From a virus, in IMG/VR virus record IMGVR_UViG_3300032086_003797, positions 62,001 to 126,000 of that record: a DNA stretch of 64,000 bases; one strand, given 5' to 3'. Position numbers and translations under genes: made by a program. The notes beneath the pieces are model-generated. The model was not told the DNA's origin, did no database searches, and saw only the letters and a program-made list of their open reading frames with translations. Below are positions 42,972 through 53,310 of this stretch, piece by piece (position 1 is the stretch's first letter; the number at the start of each line of letters is the position of its first letter).

Positions 42972-44273
42972 ATGAAAACTATAGTTATCGATACCAACGT
43001 GTATCTTACCGATGTAAGGGCTTTGTACTCTTTTGGTCAACACAATATTGCAATCCCAACCATAGTGTTAGATGAGATTGACAAACATAAGCACAGACAA
43101 GATACAGCAGGTCTCAACGCTCGGACAATGAATCGAGTATTAGATTCCCTCAGAGCTAAAGGGAGTTTATTTGTAGGAGTGCAAATAGATGACAACTTAG
43201 GTAAGGTTTTCGCTGCGCAGTATGACCCAAGATATATGCCAGTTGGGATGAATTCAGGAGACTCAGATAATAAAATAATTTGTACTGCTCTTAGACTGAA
43301 GATGGAAGGTCGTGAGGTAGTAGTGGTGTCTCGTGACGTTAATATGCGTGTTAAATGTGATGCGTTTGGTGTGGTAGCATATGACTATCAGCCTGCTCAG
43401 GTTGTAGAATCGGTTGACAGACTCTATAGCGGCAAAGTTACATTAGAGGTACCGCCAGAAACTATTGACAAATTTTATCAACAAGGAGAGGTCGAGGCTC
43501 CTGAAGGTGTCAAATTATATCCTAATCAATTTGTTACCTTGAAGGCTCACGATGACGATAGCAAATCCGCAATAACAAGGTATATGGATGAGCATACACC
43601 CTTACAAAAGATCAACGCATATAAGAGGATTTGGGGACTGTCCCCAAGAAATACAGAACAAAAGTTTGCAATGGACTTGCTATTTGATAGAAGTGTTGAT
43701 ATAATATCCTTGACAGGGAAAGCAGGAACTGGTAAAACACTTATAGCAGCGGCATGTGGATTAGAACAAGTTATTAATAGCACAGCAGCTAAAGGTGGAT
43801 ATGATCGATTGATTGTCACCAGACCAGTGCAGCCAATGGGGAGAGACATTGGGTTTTTGCCTGGGACTTTAGAAGAAAAGATGATGCCTTGGATTGCCCC
43901 ACTGAAGGATAACTTAGAATATTTATTTGGTAATCGCATGGCTTTGGAAGAACAGATGGACCAAGGGACAGTGGAAATCGAAGCGATGACTTATATCCGT
44001 GGTCGTTCAATTGCCAATGCATTTATAATTGTAGATGAAGCACAAAATTTAACATCTCATGAATTAAAGACTATAATAACAAGAGTTGGAGATGGTACTA
44101 AATTAGTATTGACAGGTGATGTAGAACAGATAGACAATTCTTACGTTGATTCAGTCTCCAATGGACTAACCCATGCGGTAGAGAAATTTAAAGAGTATTC
44201 AATTGCAGGACATGTTACATTGAAAAAAGGGGAGAGAAGTAGGCTAGCAGGTATTGCTGCTGAAATATTATAA
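42972..44273 (+). CDS. phoH: PIN-PhoH protein
   Basis: The 433-residue protein joins an N-terminal PIN nuclease domain (DTNVYLTD at 7-14, LDEIDKHK, SGDSDNKI with the acidic site) to a PhoH ATPase (Walker A TGKAGTGKT near 250, VTRPVQPMG, Walker B FIIVDEAQNL). This PhoH2-like layout acts as an RNA helicase/nuclease in bacteria. PhoH is common in marine phages. It shares its last base with the next start and leads an operon with the zincin and Cas4-like genes. Confidence 0.93.
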   Translation: MKTIVIDTNVYLTDVRALYSFGQHNIAIPTIVLDEIDKHKHRQDTAGLNARTMNRVLDSLRAKGSLFVGVQIDDNLGKVFAAQYDPRYMPVGMNSGDSDNKIICTALRLKMEGREVVVVSRDVNMRVKCDAFGVVAYDYQPAQVVESVDRLYSGKVTLEVPPETIDKFYQQGEVEAPEGVKLYPNQFVTLKAHDDDSKSAITRYMDEHTPLQKINAYKRIWGLSPRNTEQKFAMDLLFDRSVDIISLTGKAGTGKTLIAAACGLEQVINSTAAKGGYDRLIVTRPVQPMGRDIGFLPGTLEEKMMPWIAPLKDNLEYLFGNRMALEEQMDQGTVEIEAMTYIRGRSIANAFIIVDEAQNLTSHELKTIITRVGDGTKLVLTGDVEQIDNSYVDSVSNGLTHAVEKFKEYSIAGHVTLKKGERSRLAGIAAEIL

Positions 44274-44965
44274 TGAGTACAGAAAACTATATTCGTAAAA
44301 CATCCAATGTTATTAGAGAAAGCATGTCTATCAATCAAGTGGGTATCGATATCGGCGCAGACATACCAAATGACATAAACCTATCTAAGGTATTAATTAC
44401 TCTCAAAGGTTCTGTACCAAGTGCATATTTTAAGAAGCTGGAAGGCATCAAGGTAGTTGACTTAGAAGAGTTCGACAGAAGAAATATTAGCGCAAAGTAT
44501 TCATCAGGCGATCATATTCTATATGTTAGTGCTAAGCGACAAGATGACAATGCTGATATGTTGGATGATCTAATACACGAGATAGGACATCATGCCGAAT
44601 ACCTATATGACGATTTTATATATGGCGATAATATTATCAGAGATGAGTTTGAAATGAAACGAATGGAACTACGATTTGAGGTTGCTGCCGATGGTTATGA
44701 TTACACTCAATTTGATTTCAAAGATACAGCCTACAATCCAGATTTTGATACATTCTTATACAAGAGGATTGGCAAAGAAAAAATTAAGATGATGACTGCT
44801 GGCATGTTTGTTAGACCATACCAAGCCATGTCACTGCGTGAATATTTTGCAGTCGGGTTTGAGCAATATTATCTTGGTAATCATAAAACTTTACATCGTG
44901 ACTGTCCTGTGTTATATAAAAGACTAGAAGAGCTAGACTCAGAAGCCAGAAAAGAAAGTAGATAA
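44273..44965 (+). CDS. Zincin-type metalloprotease-like protein
   Basis: The 230-residue protein has HEIGHH (about 103-108) as zinc-binding site and LREYFAVGFEQYYLG (about 185-199) as the likely third-ligand and tail motif, as in lethal-factor-like peptidases of phages. A protease acting on a host or virion protein is likely; the substrate is unknown. Confidence 0.75.
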   Translation: MSTENYIRKTSNVIRESMSINQVGIDIGADIPNDINLSKVLITLKGSVPSAYFKKLEGIKVVDLEEFDRRNISAKYSSGDHILYVSAKRQDDNADMLDDLIHEIGHHAEYLYDDFIYGDNIIRDEFEMKRMELRFEVAADGYDYTQFDFKDTAYNPDFDTFLYKRIGKEKIKMMTAGMFVRPYQAMSLREYFAVGFEQYYLGNHKTLHRDCPVLYKRLEELDSEARKESR

Positions 44966-45796
44966 GTGAAAAAACACATCTCTTATTCCGAGTGGAAGGA
45001 CTGGTCCATCTGTCCTTATTATCATAAATTAGTACATATTGATAAGCTCAAAGGCTTTGAGGGCAATATCTACACAGCTTTCGGAAAAGCTCTGCACGAG
45101 ACGATTGAAGTTGATATCGTAAAAGATAAGGTAGGTAACATTGATGAAATGGTTAGAAACTTCCAGTCCATTCTTAAGAAAGAAATAAAGAGCTTACCTG
45201 AAGAAGAAAAAAAGCGCATACTATCAGACTTTGATATCAAGTCTTGGTTATCTCAAGGAACTGAAATTGTCAAAGAAGTATATTCTGCTCTGACAGAAAG
45301 GTTTGGCGACTACGGCATTGGCTGGGAAGTATTAGCGGCTGAAGAGAAACTTTATGAGGATGTAAACTATTTTGACACAAAGAAGAAGTTCAAAGGGTTC
45401 ATTGATCTTGTGGTGTATAACAAACATGATGAAAAAATATACCTGATTGATTGGAAGACTACTTCGTGGGGATGGAATAGTAAAAAGAAATCAGATTCAA
45501 CCTTGGCATATCAGCTAGCGTTTTATAAGTATTTCTATTCACAAAAGTATGAAGTGGATATGAAAGATGTAGAAACCTATTTTGTGCTACTAAAAAGGAC
45601 TGCCAAGGTTGGAAAGAAGGTAGAATTTGTTAGAGTTACCACTGGTCCTAAAAGAATCGAAAATGCTCTTAACACTTTGAAGAAAGCCATCTATAATATA
45701 GATCGAGGCAATTATATCAAGAATAAACTAAACTGTACAAACTGTCAGAAGAGGTTTGGAAACTGCACGTTTTACAATACAGAGTATTGTCCATAG
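44966..45796 (+). CDS. Cas4/RecB-like PD-(D/E)xK exonuclease
   Basis: The 276-residue protein has the RecB-type N-terminal motif SYSEWKDWSICPYYHK, the nuclease core GFIDLVVY...YLIDWKTT (about 140-165), QLAFYKYFY (motif after the core), and three to four C-terminal Cys (CTNCQKRFGNC...C). With the early Cys these could bind a 4Fe-4S cluster as in Cas4/AddB. No CRISPR array is present. A role in recombination or end processing is likely. Confidence 0.85.
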   Translation: MKKHISYSEWKDWSICPYYHKLVHIDKLKGFEGNIYTAFGKALHETIEVDIVKDKVGNIDEMVRNFQSILKKEIKSLPEEEKKRILSDFDIKSWLSQGTEIVKEVYSALTERFGDYGIGWEVLAAEEKLYEDVNYFDTKKKFKGFIDLVVYNKHDEKIYLIDWKTTSWGWNSKKKSDSTLAYQLAFYKYFYSQKYEVDMKDVETYFVLLKRTAKVGKKVEFVRVTTGPKRIENALNTLKKAIYNIDRGNYIKNKLNCTNCQKRFGNCTFYNTEYCP

Positions 45797-45808
45797 GAGG
45801 AACAAGAC

Positions 45809-47065
45809 TTGGCAGATAAAAAAATAAAAATACTAACCCTGAGTGACCATCCGCTCTTACCATCAGGGGTAGCTACGCAGACAAAGTATATCATCGAGGC
45901 TTTGTTAAAAACTGGTAAGTTTTCTATCCTGTCTTTGGGCGGCGCTGTAAAGCATAATAATTACAACCCCACTAAGACTGAAGAGTATGGGGACGATTGG
46001 GTGATCATACCAGTGGATGGTTATGGTACTCCCGATCATATCAGAAGTATCCTGCATAATGAAAAGATCGATATGATTTATTTCATGACAGATCCACGTT
46101 TCTATGGGTGGTTGTGGGAGATGGAGGATGAAATACGACCTCTAGTACCTATGGTCTACTATCATGTATGGGATAATAAACCATATCCAACCTTCAACAA
46201 AAGATGGTACGAGTCTACGGATGTGATAGCTACTATATCAAAAGTAACAAGTGATATAGTACAGACAGTTTCTCCAGACGTGGAAGAACATTATATTCCT
46301 CATGCAGTCGATGAGAAAATATTTAGAAAACTTAAAGATGAAGAAATAGCAATTGTAAGAGCTAACAACCCACTAACTAAGGGTAAGTTTGTAGCTTCCT
46401 GGGTTAATAGAAACGCTAGAAGAAAACAGAGTGGCACACTTTTATTCTGGTGGAAAGAATTCTGCGATCGAGTTGGGCATGATAAAGCAGTATTAGTAAT
46501 GCATACGGACCTAAGAGATCCACATGGTCAACCACTAGATGTATTAGCGGGACATCTTGGACTTGATAAGGGACAAGTGATGTTTTCAACAGAAAAGATT
46601 GCACCTGAACACTTATCAACAATTTATAATATGGCAGATGTTGCCATCAATATATCTGATGCTGAGGGATTCGGCTTAGGAACTCTAGAAGCATTATCAT
46701 GTGAGACCCCAATTATTGTTAATATGACAGGCGGCTTACAAGAGCAGGTTACAGATGGTAAGGAATGGTTTGGTGTAGGTATTGAACCTGCATCTAAGGC
46801 TATCATTGGTTCTCCGCAGGTTCCATGGATATACGAAGATAGGATGAACAAGGATGATTTTGTGAATGCCCTAGAAAAAATGTATAATATGACACATGAA
46901 GAACGCCAAGAGTTAGGCAAAAAAGGTGCCGCTCATGTAAAGAAAAATTATGGGTTTGATAAATTTCAAAAACGCTGGGTTGATCTTATGTTAGATATAC
47001 ATGAAAGACATGGCTCGTGGGATACGAGAAAAGGATATAAAGCTTGGGAGGTAATAGACCTGTGA
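45809..47065 (+). CDS. GT4-family glycosyltransferase
   Basis: The 418-residue protein has a GT-B fold layout: the N-terminal TLSDHPLLPSGVATQTKYI, and a C-terminal donor site NISDAEGFGLGTLEALSCETPIIV with the E-x7-E motif. The TTG start follows AGGAGG. First gene of the sugar island. Confidence 0.88.
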   Translation: MADKKIKILTLSDHPLLPSGVATQTKYIIEALLKTGKFSILSLGGAVKHNNYNPTKTEEYGDDWVIIPVDGYGTPDHIRSILHNEKIDMIYFMTDPRFYGWLWEMEDEIRPLVPMVYYHVWDNKPYPTFNKRWYESTDVIATISKVTSDIVQTVSPDVEEHYIPHAVDEKIFRKLKDEEIAIVRANNPLTKGKFVASWVNRNARRKQSGTLLFWWKEFCDRVGHDKAVLVMHTDLRDPHGQPLDVLAGHLGLDKGQVMFSTEKIAPEHLSTIYNMADVAINISDAEGFGLGTLEALSCETPIIVNMTGGLQEQVTDGKEWFGVGIEPASKAIIGSPQVPWIYEDRMNKDDFVNALEKMYNMTHEERQELGKKGAAHVKKNYGFDKFQKRWVDLMLDIHERHGSWDTRKGYKAWEVIDL

Positions 47066-48315
47066 AAAAAGTATTTGTTAGAGCGCCAGTACTGACAAGA
47101 AGTGGGTATGGCGAACACGCTAGGATGATTGTAGATGCATTATCAACCAGACCAGAGTTATTTGATATATATTTAGAACCAATCAATTGGGGTAATACCC
47201 CATGGATCACAGATCACGATCATAGAAGGAAATATTATGATTTCCTCACCAGAAAGAAACAAACCTACCAGGGACCGTTCGATCTATCAGTGCAAGTATC
47301 CATACCTCCAGAGTTCAAAAAATATGCTACTAAAAATATCGGCATCACAGCAGGCATAGAGACTGATCGAGTTTCCCCTAGTTGGATCAACTTTGCAAAT
47401 CAAATGGATTTAATGATCGTAACTTCCAAACATGCACAAGATGGCTTTATGAGAAATGATGTTCAGGCACAAATGCCTAATGGTCATAAAGTCCCACTCA
47501 AGTACAACGTGAATACAAAGGTAATTAATTACCCTGTAAAATATACAGAACCAGAAGACTTATCAGAATCGCTTCAGTTACCTAATGATTTCAACTTCCT
47601 TACAATTTCACAGTGGGGTCCGAGGAAGAATTTACCTGCATTGGTTAAATGGTTTGTTGAAGAATTTCATGATGAGGGTGTAGGCTTAGTGGTAAAAACA
47701 AATAAAGCTAAAAACTGCCTGTCTGACAGGATGGTATGCACTGACATGATGAAGAGTATTCTAAAGTCATTCCCAGATAAGAAATGTAGTGTACATCTTT
47801 TACATGGAAGTATGACAGAGGAAGAGATTCATGGTATTTATCTACACCCTAAAATCAAAGCATATGTTACTACAACACATGGCGAAGGTTATGGACTGCC
47901 TTTGTTTGAGGCAGCATACAGTGGAATGCCGATAGCAGCACCAGGCTGGTCGGGTCAAATGGATTTCTTATGTATCGATAAAAAGAAAAAGAATGGCAAG
48001 TCAAGTAGGCAAACTATGTTTGAAAAGATCGGTTATGATTTAGCTCCTATTCAACAAGAGGCAGTTTGGGAAAATGTTCTTGAGAAAGATAGTCAGTGGT
48101 GCTACCCAAAAGAGCATAAAACAAAATCTGCTATGAGGAAGCTGTATACAAATTATAGTGCTAAGAAGAACACAGCCAATGTATTGAAAGAATCCTTATT
48201 TGAGACACATTCAGAAGAAATAATCCAAAAGAAAGTAGTGGATGCAATTTTAGACGTCTGTCCTGATACTAGCAAGGGTTGGCAGTCTGAAATAGCTGAA
48301 GTTGGTACGTTATAA
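47062..48315 (+). CDS. GT4-family glycosyltransferase
   Basis: The GTG start overlaps the previous stop, 10 bases after GGAGG. 417 residues with APVLTRSGYGEHARMI near the start and THGEGYGLPLFEAAYSGMPIAAPG near residue 280, the E-x7-E donor motif. Confidence 0.87.
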   Translation: MKKVFVRAPVLTRSGYGEHARMIVDALSTRPELFDIYLEPINWGNTPWITDHDHRRKYYDFLTRKKQTYQGPFDLSVQVSIPPEFKKYATKNIGITAGIETDRVSPSWINFANQMDLMIVTSKHAQDGFMRNDVQAQMPNGHKVPLKYNVNTKVINYPVKYTEPEDLSESLQLPNDFNFLTISQWGPRKNLPALVKWFVEEFHDEGVGLVVKTNKAKNCLSDRMVCTDMMKSILKSFPDKKCSVHLLHGSMTEEEIHGIYLHPKIKAYVTTTHGEGYGLPLFEAAYSGMPIAAPGWSGQMDFLCIDKKKKNGKSSRQTMFEKIGYDLAPIQQEAVWENVLEKDSQWCYPKEHKTKSAMRKLYTNYSAKKNTANVLKESLFETHSEEIIQKKVVDAILDVCPDTSKGWQSEIAEVGTL

Positions 48316-49958
48316 TGAATTTTATTTTTATAGCAGACGTCTTTGCAGATGAAATACCAGGCGGCGGTGAGCTTGTTAATGATCTTGTGTGCCAAGGTCT
48401 AGAGAATAGGGGTCACCATGTTAGGAAAGTTAGATCAGAAAATCTAACGCCAGTGGATCTAGAGAACGCCATTATGAATGGGCAGTGTGTTATATTAGCT
48501 AATCACCTATTAGTATCAGACAGATGTAAGCAAATGCTTCGAGATTTATCAATGAACAGTAATAAATTTCGTTTTATAATATATGAACATGATCATAAAT
48601 ATATTGAAGGCAGAGATCCATCTAAATATGAAAACTTTACTGCACCTGACCCAACACACATAAATGGTCCAGGTCTGTACGCTACTGCTAAGGTATTATG
48701 CCAAAGTAAAATTCATAAAGACGTATTACAAAGAAATATTTCTGTAGCAGATGCGGTTAATCTTGAATGCTCTATTTGGAGTGATAATTTTATTGAGGCT
48801 GCGGAGAACTTAAAAATTGTAAAGACAAAATCTGCGGCAATATTGAAGTCTACAAACCCAACTAAAAACCAAATTGCAGCAGAAATGTATTGCAGAAGCA
48901 ATAATATTGAGTATGATTTAGTTGCTGCGGATAACCCAGTAGAACTTCTCAAGGTATTATCTCAATATGAGAAGTTTGTATTTTTCCCAGCGGTGCTGGA
49001 GACATTCTGTCGAACCATAGTAGAAGCAAAATTAGCTGGGTGCAAGATCATTACAAACCCAAAACTTCTTGGGGTCGCAAGTGAGGAATGGTTTACTAGC
49101 GGCACTAGAGAAGATATAATAAACAAAATGAAGGGCTCGCTTGATAATACATTAGATATAATAGAAAACACTTTTAAAGAAGCCAGTTTACGGCATGAAA
49201 CTCCTGAAGCTCTGGGCTCTGACATAACAGTAATTCTCAATTCTTATCGCCGCCCATATAATTTAGAGAAACAGATAAAGGCAATCAGGGAACAGTCTGC
49301 TCCACCAAAAGAAATATGGTTATGGATCAATGATCATGAAGATAACAGAGATTTTGATCATACTAAATTAGACGTTGATAGAATATTCCACAATAATCAC
49401 AATTGGAAGTTTTACGGTCGATTTGCAGCGGCACTTCTAGCAGATACAGAGTTTATTGCTATCTTCGATGATGACACAATACCAGGCAGTGATTGGTTTT
49501 CATGTTGCTACAAATCGTTTGCCCACAGGCAAGCTATTCTTGGTAGTGCAGGGGTGGTGCTAAATAGTTCTGAGTCATACGCTGATCATGACCGAGTTGG
49601 CTGGCCTAGCCAAAATAAGGATATGGAAAGAGTTGACTTAGTAGGTCATGCTTGGTTCTTCAAAAGAGATTGGTTACAATATTTATGGAGAGAAAAGCCA
49701 TATACTTGGGACAACGGAGAAGATATACAATTTTCATATCTAGCGCAAAAATATGGAGGTATTGAAACATATGTACCTCCTCATCCCCCAGGTATGCCAC
49801 ATTTACATGGGTCAATTTTAGGTAATGAACTAGGGATTGATGACAAGGCGACATCAACAAACAGTGCAGTCTCTCATGAGCAATTCTTTAGCGAGAGAGA
49901 CCGCTGCGTCAAAAACGCTATCCAAGGTGGATGGGCGACAGTTAGGAACCTAAAGTGA
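48315..49958 (+). CDS. Fused GT-B and GT-A glycosyltransferase
   Basis: The 547-residue protein has an N-terminal GT4-like half (about 1-290, with PGGGELVNDLV and FPAVLETFCRTIVEAKLAG). The C-terminal GT2/GT64-like half (about 298-547) has SDITVILNSYRRPYNLEKQ and the DxD site AIFDDDTIPGSDWF. It could add two successive sugars. Confidence 0.83.
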   Translation: MNFIFIADVFADEIPGGGELVNDLVCQGLENRGHHVRKVRSENLTPVDLENAIMNGQCVILANHLLVSDRCKQMLRDLSMNSNKFRFIIYEHDHKYIEGRDPSKYENFTAPDPTHINGPGLYATAKVLCQSKIHKDVLQRNISVADAVNLECSIWSDNFIEAAENLKIVKTKSAAILKSTNPTKNQIAAEMYCRSNNIEYDLVAADNPVELLKVLSQYEKFVFFPAVLETFCRTIVEAKLAGCKIITNPKLLGVASEEWFTSGTREDIINKMKGSLDNTLDIIENTFKEASLRHETPEALGSDITVILNSYRRPYNLEKQIKAIREQSAPPKEIWLWINDHEDNRDFDHTKLDVDRIFHNNHNWKFYGRFAAALLADTEFIAIFDDDTIPGSDWFSCCYKSFAHRQAILGSAGVVLNSSESYADHDRVGWPSQNKDMERVDLVGHAWFFKRDWLQYLWREKPYTWDNGEDIQFSYLAQKYGGIETYVPPHPPGMPHLHGSILGNELGIDDKATSTNSAVSHEQFFSERDRCVKNAIQGGWATVRNLK

Positions 49959-50743
49959 AAGATTTTAAGCAAGAGTTTGATAAATTCAAGTCAAAGATAG
50001 AATCGGGAGAAAACTTTGCATTTGCTAGGTTTTCAGATGGTGAAATGTTCATCATGCAAAATCAAACAGTTGTTTTAGCCCCTGGTTATTTTGTTACGGG
50101 TGATCGTATTGGGCACAACATATACACTAAAGAAGAGCAGAAAGAATTCCTACCAAATAAACATCAGTTCCACCGTGAAAAGCTTATTGAAAGCTTTCAA
50201 TACAAAGCTGATAACTATTACAAAGGGATTTGTACTAAAACAGATGTCGGAGAAGAAAATTTCAAGTGGCAGATGGATCTCCATGGAGAAGGATATGAAA
50301 AAAACCTTACATTTGCTAATGTGTTCATAAACTCAAATTACCCCAGGTATGTAGAGGAAGTGGTCCCACTGTTTAAAAATAGGGATATTATTTATGTTGT
50401 CAATGAGTTGGCGGATTTATCTGGCTTGCCTTTCAAGGTAAAGAAAGAATTTCGTATAGGAAGCAACTGCATGGTTGACAATTATGATACAGTAGAGCAA
50501 GTCAAAGAATATATCGAAAAGAATAATGTCAAGGACCATATTATTCTTTGTTCAGCCGCTAGTTTAAGCAACTTTATAATACATCAATGTTTTATGGAGA
50601 ATCAGAACAATACATTCTTAGACACTGGCAGTGCTCTGAATCCTTACCAAAATTTGGAAGGCTGGCGCTTTACTAGAGGGTATCTAACCTCATATTGGAT
50701 GAAGAGTGATAGTCAGTATGGAAATCAAGTTGATGAGTGGTAA
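49955..50743 (+). CDS. GT-D-type glycosyltransferase-like protein
   Basis: 262 residues with FAFARFSDGEMF (about 21-32), like the DGE motif of GT-D fold enzymes, and later CSAASLSNFIIHQ. The GTG start overlaps the previous stop. Confidence 0.65.
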   Translation: MKDFKQEFDKFKSKIESGENFAFARFSDGEMFIMQNQTVVLAPGYFVTGDRIGHNIYTKEEQKEFLPNKHQFHREKLIESFQYKADNYYKGICTKTDVGEENFKWQMDLHGEGYEKNLTFANVFINSNYPRYVEEVVPLFKNRDIIYVVNELADLSGLPFKVKKEFRIGSNCMVDNYDTVEQVKEYIEKNNVKDHIILCSAASLSNFIIHQCFMENQNNTFLDTGSALNPYQNLEGWRFTRGYLTSYWMKSDSQYGNQVDEW

Positions 50744-51146
50744 ATTAAGAGTTGCTATTTGTAAAACAGAACACTGGGAATTCATTCGTAATCTACGGAA
50801 CCATCCTGATGTTAAACAAGGGTTTATACAACAAGAAGAAATCCTCCCAGCAACACATAAAAAGTATATGAAGCAACATTCTCGAAACTATTGGGTTTTG
50901 CTGAAGGATAATATACCTGTTGGGTTTGTTGGCAGTATTGAAGGTGATATAAGAGTAGCTGTACTGCCTGAGGAAAGTGGGAATGGTTACGGTAAAATAC
51001 TTATTAATCATGTAATGGAACAAAAGCCATATTCACATGCTAAGGTTAAGATTGCAAATGATGCTAGTCTTAAACTATTCGAGTCATGCGGCTTTAAAAA
51101 GAGATATTATATTTTGGAAAAAGAAGATGAAACAGAATCCATATGA
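50733..51146 (+). CDS. GNAT N-acetyltransferase
   Basis: 137 residues. It has WEFIRNLRNHPDV, WVLLKDNIPVGFVG and EESGNGYGKILINHVM (the acetyl-CoA loop), then ANDASLKLFESCGF. Resembles PseH/RimJ-like acetyltransferases. It probably acetylates the amino sugar made by the next enzyme. The start could also be at 50718. Confidence 0.8.
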   Translation: MSGKLRVAICKTEHWEFIRNLRNHPDVKQGFIQQEEILPATHKKYMKQHSRNYWVLLKDNIPVGFVGSIEGDIRVAVLPEESGNGYGKILINHVMEQKPYSHAKVKIANDASLKLFESCGFKKRYYILEKEDETESI

Positions 51147-51747
51147 AGTAGTAAAGATGTTTGAGCAATCGGTAGCTGATTATACAGGAGCACCTTATGC
51201 GGTATCATTAGACTCCTGTACTAATGCCTTGTTTTTGTGTTGTATGTTTGAGGGCGTCAACGGTAAAGAAGTAACAATACCTAGACAAACTTATCTATCA
51301 GTACCGCAATCCATTATGCACGCTGGTGGAGAGGTGGTATTTGAAGACCTGCGTTGGCAAGGAATCTATCAGTTGAAACCATTCCCAATCTTTGATGCAG
51401 CTAAAAGATTTACTTCGGATATGTATAGACCTGGCACGCATATGTGTTTATCTTTTCATATTAAAAAGCACCTTAAGATCAGTAAAGGTGGGATGATCCT
51501 TACAGACAGCAAAGAAATGGCAGATTGGGCTAGAGAAGCTAGATATGAAGGTCGAAGTGAAGGAGTGAGGTATCAAGACGATGATATTAAGATGTTAGGG
51601 TGGAATATGTATATGACTCCGCAACAAGCGACACACGGCTTAACTCTGATGCAAAACTTCCCAAGGATAAATCCAGATATCCCAGAATCACCACCATATA
51701 GAGACTTAACAGAATTTACTTTATTTAAGGATTGTAAGACAAAATGA
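51127..51747 (+). CDS. Compact DegT/DnrJ/EryC1-type aminotransferase
   Basis: 206 residues. It has the N-terminal PYAVSLDSCTNALFLC, the loop IPRQTYLSVPQ, FDAAKRF, and the PLP-Lys region CLSFHIKKHLKISKGGM. Typical sugar aminotransferases are near 370-400 residues; this one lacks the usual C-terminal small domain. It may act in a complex or be reduced. It overlaps the acetyltransferase gene by 20 bases. Confidence 0.75.
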   Translation: MKQNPYEVVKMFEQSVADYTGAPYAVSLDSCTNALFLCCMFEGVNGKEVTIPRQTYLSVPQSIMHAGGEVVFEDLRWQGIYQLKPFPIFDAAKRFTSDMYRPGTHMCLSFHIKKHLKISKGGMILTDSKEMADWAREARYEGRSEGVRYQDDDIKMLGWNMYMTPQQATHGLTLMQNFPRINPDIPESPPYRDLTEFTLFKDCKTK

Positions 51748-52574
51748 AAATTGCACTATGTTTCCATGGCTACTTTATAAACAGCGGCGGTGATAATGCT
51801 GCCTTTGCTTCTTGGGAATACCTAAAAAGAAAAGTGATAAACAATAATAATGTAGATGTATTTTTTCACTGTTGGGAACAAGGCGACAGCGTAAAAAAAA
51901 TGATACACCATATGTATGATCCTGTCAAGATAGAATATGATAAGCAGAAAGATTTCAAAGAAGAAATGGAATCTATGGATCAATCTTGGTTTGATGACGG
52001 CTTTGACCGCAGCGGAACAATGTATAAGAGCAATTCAATATTCCAAACCTTTAGTTTTCTATACTCCCGTAAAAGAGTCCTTGAATTGAAGTCCGAGCAC
52101 GAGAGTGAAAACAACTTTACATATGATGCGGTAATATTAGCCAGGACGGATATAGGCACTAGGGGCAAAGAACACCCACAGACATATTATGTAACTAATC
52201 TTAATTTTGATCCAACCTCTGACATGAATAGACTTCACGCTGCTTATTGGAATCAGATGAACTGGGGATATGCTGACCACTGGTTTTATTCTAATAGTAA
52301 AAACATGGACCTAGTTGGCACTGCATATGATAAAATCCAGACCTATTATAAACCAGGTAGTGATTATTATAAATCTATTACAGAAGGCTGGTTTGATAGT
52401 AATGCAGAGGATGAATTTAGCAACGAGCAGGAAAAGCCAAAAGATTATCGAACAGATAAGTTAGTTAAATTTGACAAATGGCAATGTATCGATAATCATA
52501 AATTTTATAAATGGTTTTTTAATGACATCGGATTATATGATAAAACTAAGTTCGTTGATATAACAGGTGAATGA
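51744..52574 (+). CDS. WavE-like glycosyltransferase candidate
   Basis: 276 residues. IALCFHGYFIN at the start and FTYDAVILARTDIG in the middle resemble the LPS-core WavE-like proteins also encoded at 56201 and 59163. Sugar donor and acceptor unknown. Confidence 0.55.
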   Translation: MKIALCFHGYFINSGGDNAAFASWEYLKRKVINNNNVDVFFHCWEQGDSVKKMIHHMYDPVKIEYDKQKDFKEEMESMDQSWFDDGFDRSGTMYKSNSIFQTFSFLYSRKRVLELKSEHESENNFTYDAVILARTDIGTRGKEHPQTYYVTNLNFDPTSDMNRLHAAYWNQMNWGYADHWFYSNSKNMDLVGTAYDKIQTYYKPGSDYYKSITEGWFDSNAEDEFSNEQEKPKDYRTDKLVKFDKWQCIDNHKFYKWFFNDIGLYDKTKFVDITGE

Positions 52575-52575
52575 T

Positions 52576-53310
52576 ATGAAAAGCACAGCTATTATCATGT
52601 ATTCGCATAGCGATTATAGTGATATATGGGAAATGTTTACAAGTCAGGTTGACAAATATTTCAAAGACATAAAAAGATACGCATTTATCGATAAAGATGT
52701 AAATAAAATTTTACCTGATCATTGGGAGCAGGTCTGCTATAACGAAGAGGAACAATATGATAGAAGAGTGCAGTCTTGCCTTACAAGTGTAAAAGAGGAA
52801 TATTGCATTTTCCATCACGAAGATATGGTCCTATTTGATACTCCAGACTACGCCAAGTTGGAAAAATGTAAATCAATTTTAGAGGATGAAGATATAAGTT
52901 ATATAAAACTTATAAAAGGTGGGTTATATAGTGATCACCATCAAGACATACAGTTCAACAACTATGATGGGATTTATTTATTAGAACATAGCACTAGCTT
53001 TATGTTTGCAGTCCAACCATCTTTATGGAGAACCGAAGACTTACTTGAGGTATATTCAGAGACAGATATTGATAAAATACATGAATTTGAAGTAATGGCA
53101 TCTCAGGTGTGCAAACAATTTAACATTGATGGTCTTTACGCATATAATGGTGAAAAGAAACGTGGCATGTTTCATTGGGATTCAAGCATCTACCCTTATG
53201 TTGCTACAGCAATCGTGAAGGGTAAGTGGAACATTTCAGAATATGAGAAAGAGATGACTCTTTTACTAGAACAGTACAATATTGAAAAAGAGGATAGAGG
53301 GTTTGTATGA
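52576..53310 (+). CDS. Unrecognised sugar-island protein
   Basis: 244 residues, alpha/beta, with EEYCIFHHEDMVLFD and SSIYPYVATAIVKGKW. The FHHEDM segment resembles a DxD-type sugar-binding site, so a glycosyltransferase is likely but not proven. Confidence 0.55.
   Translation: MKSTAIIMYSHSDYSDIWEMFTSQVDKYFKDIKRYAFIDKDVNKILPDHWEQVCYNEEEQYDRRVQSCLTSVKEEYCIFHHEDMVLFDTPDYAKLEKCKSILEDEDISYIKLIKGGLYSDHHQDIQFNNYDGIYLLEHSTSFMFAVQPSLWRTEDLLEVYSETDIDKIHEFEVMASQVCKQFNIDGLYAYNGEKKRGMFHWDSSIYPYVATAIVKGKWNISEYEKEMTLLLEQYNIEKEDRGFV

Noticed and set aside
44966-45796. Cas4-like protein as sign of a CRISPR system
   Set aside because: No repeat-spacer array and no other cas gene is present. Cas4/RecB-like nucleases are common in phages.
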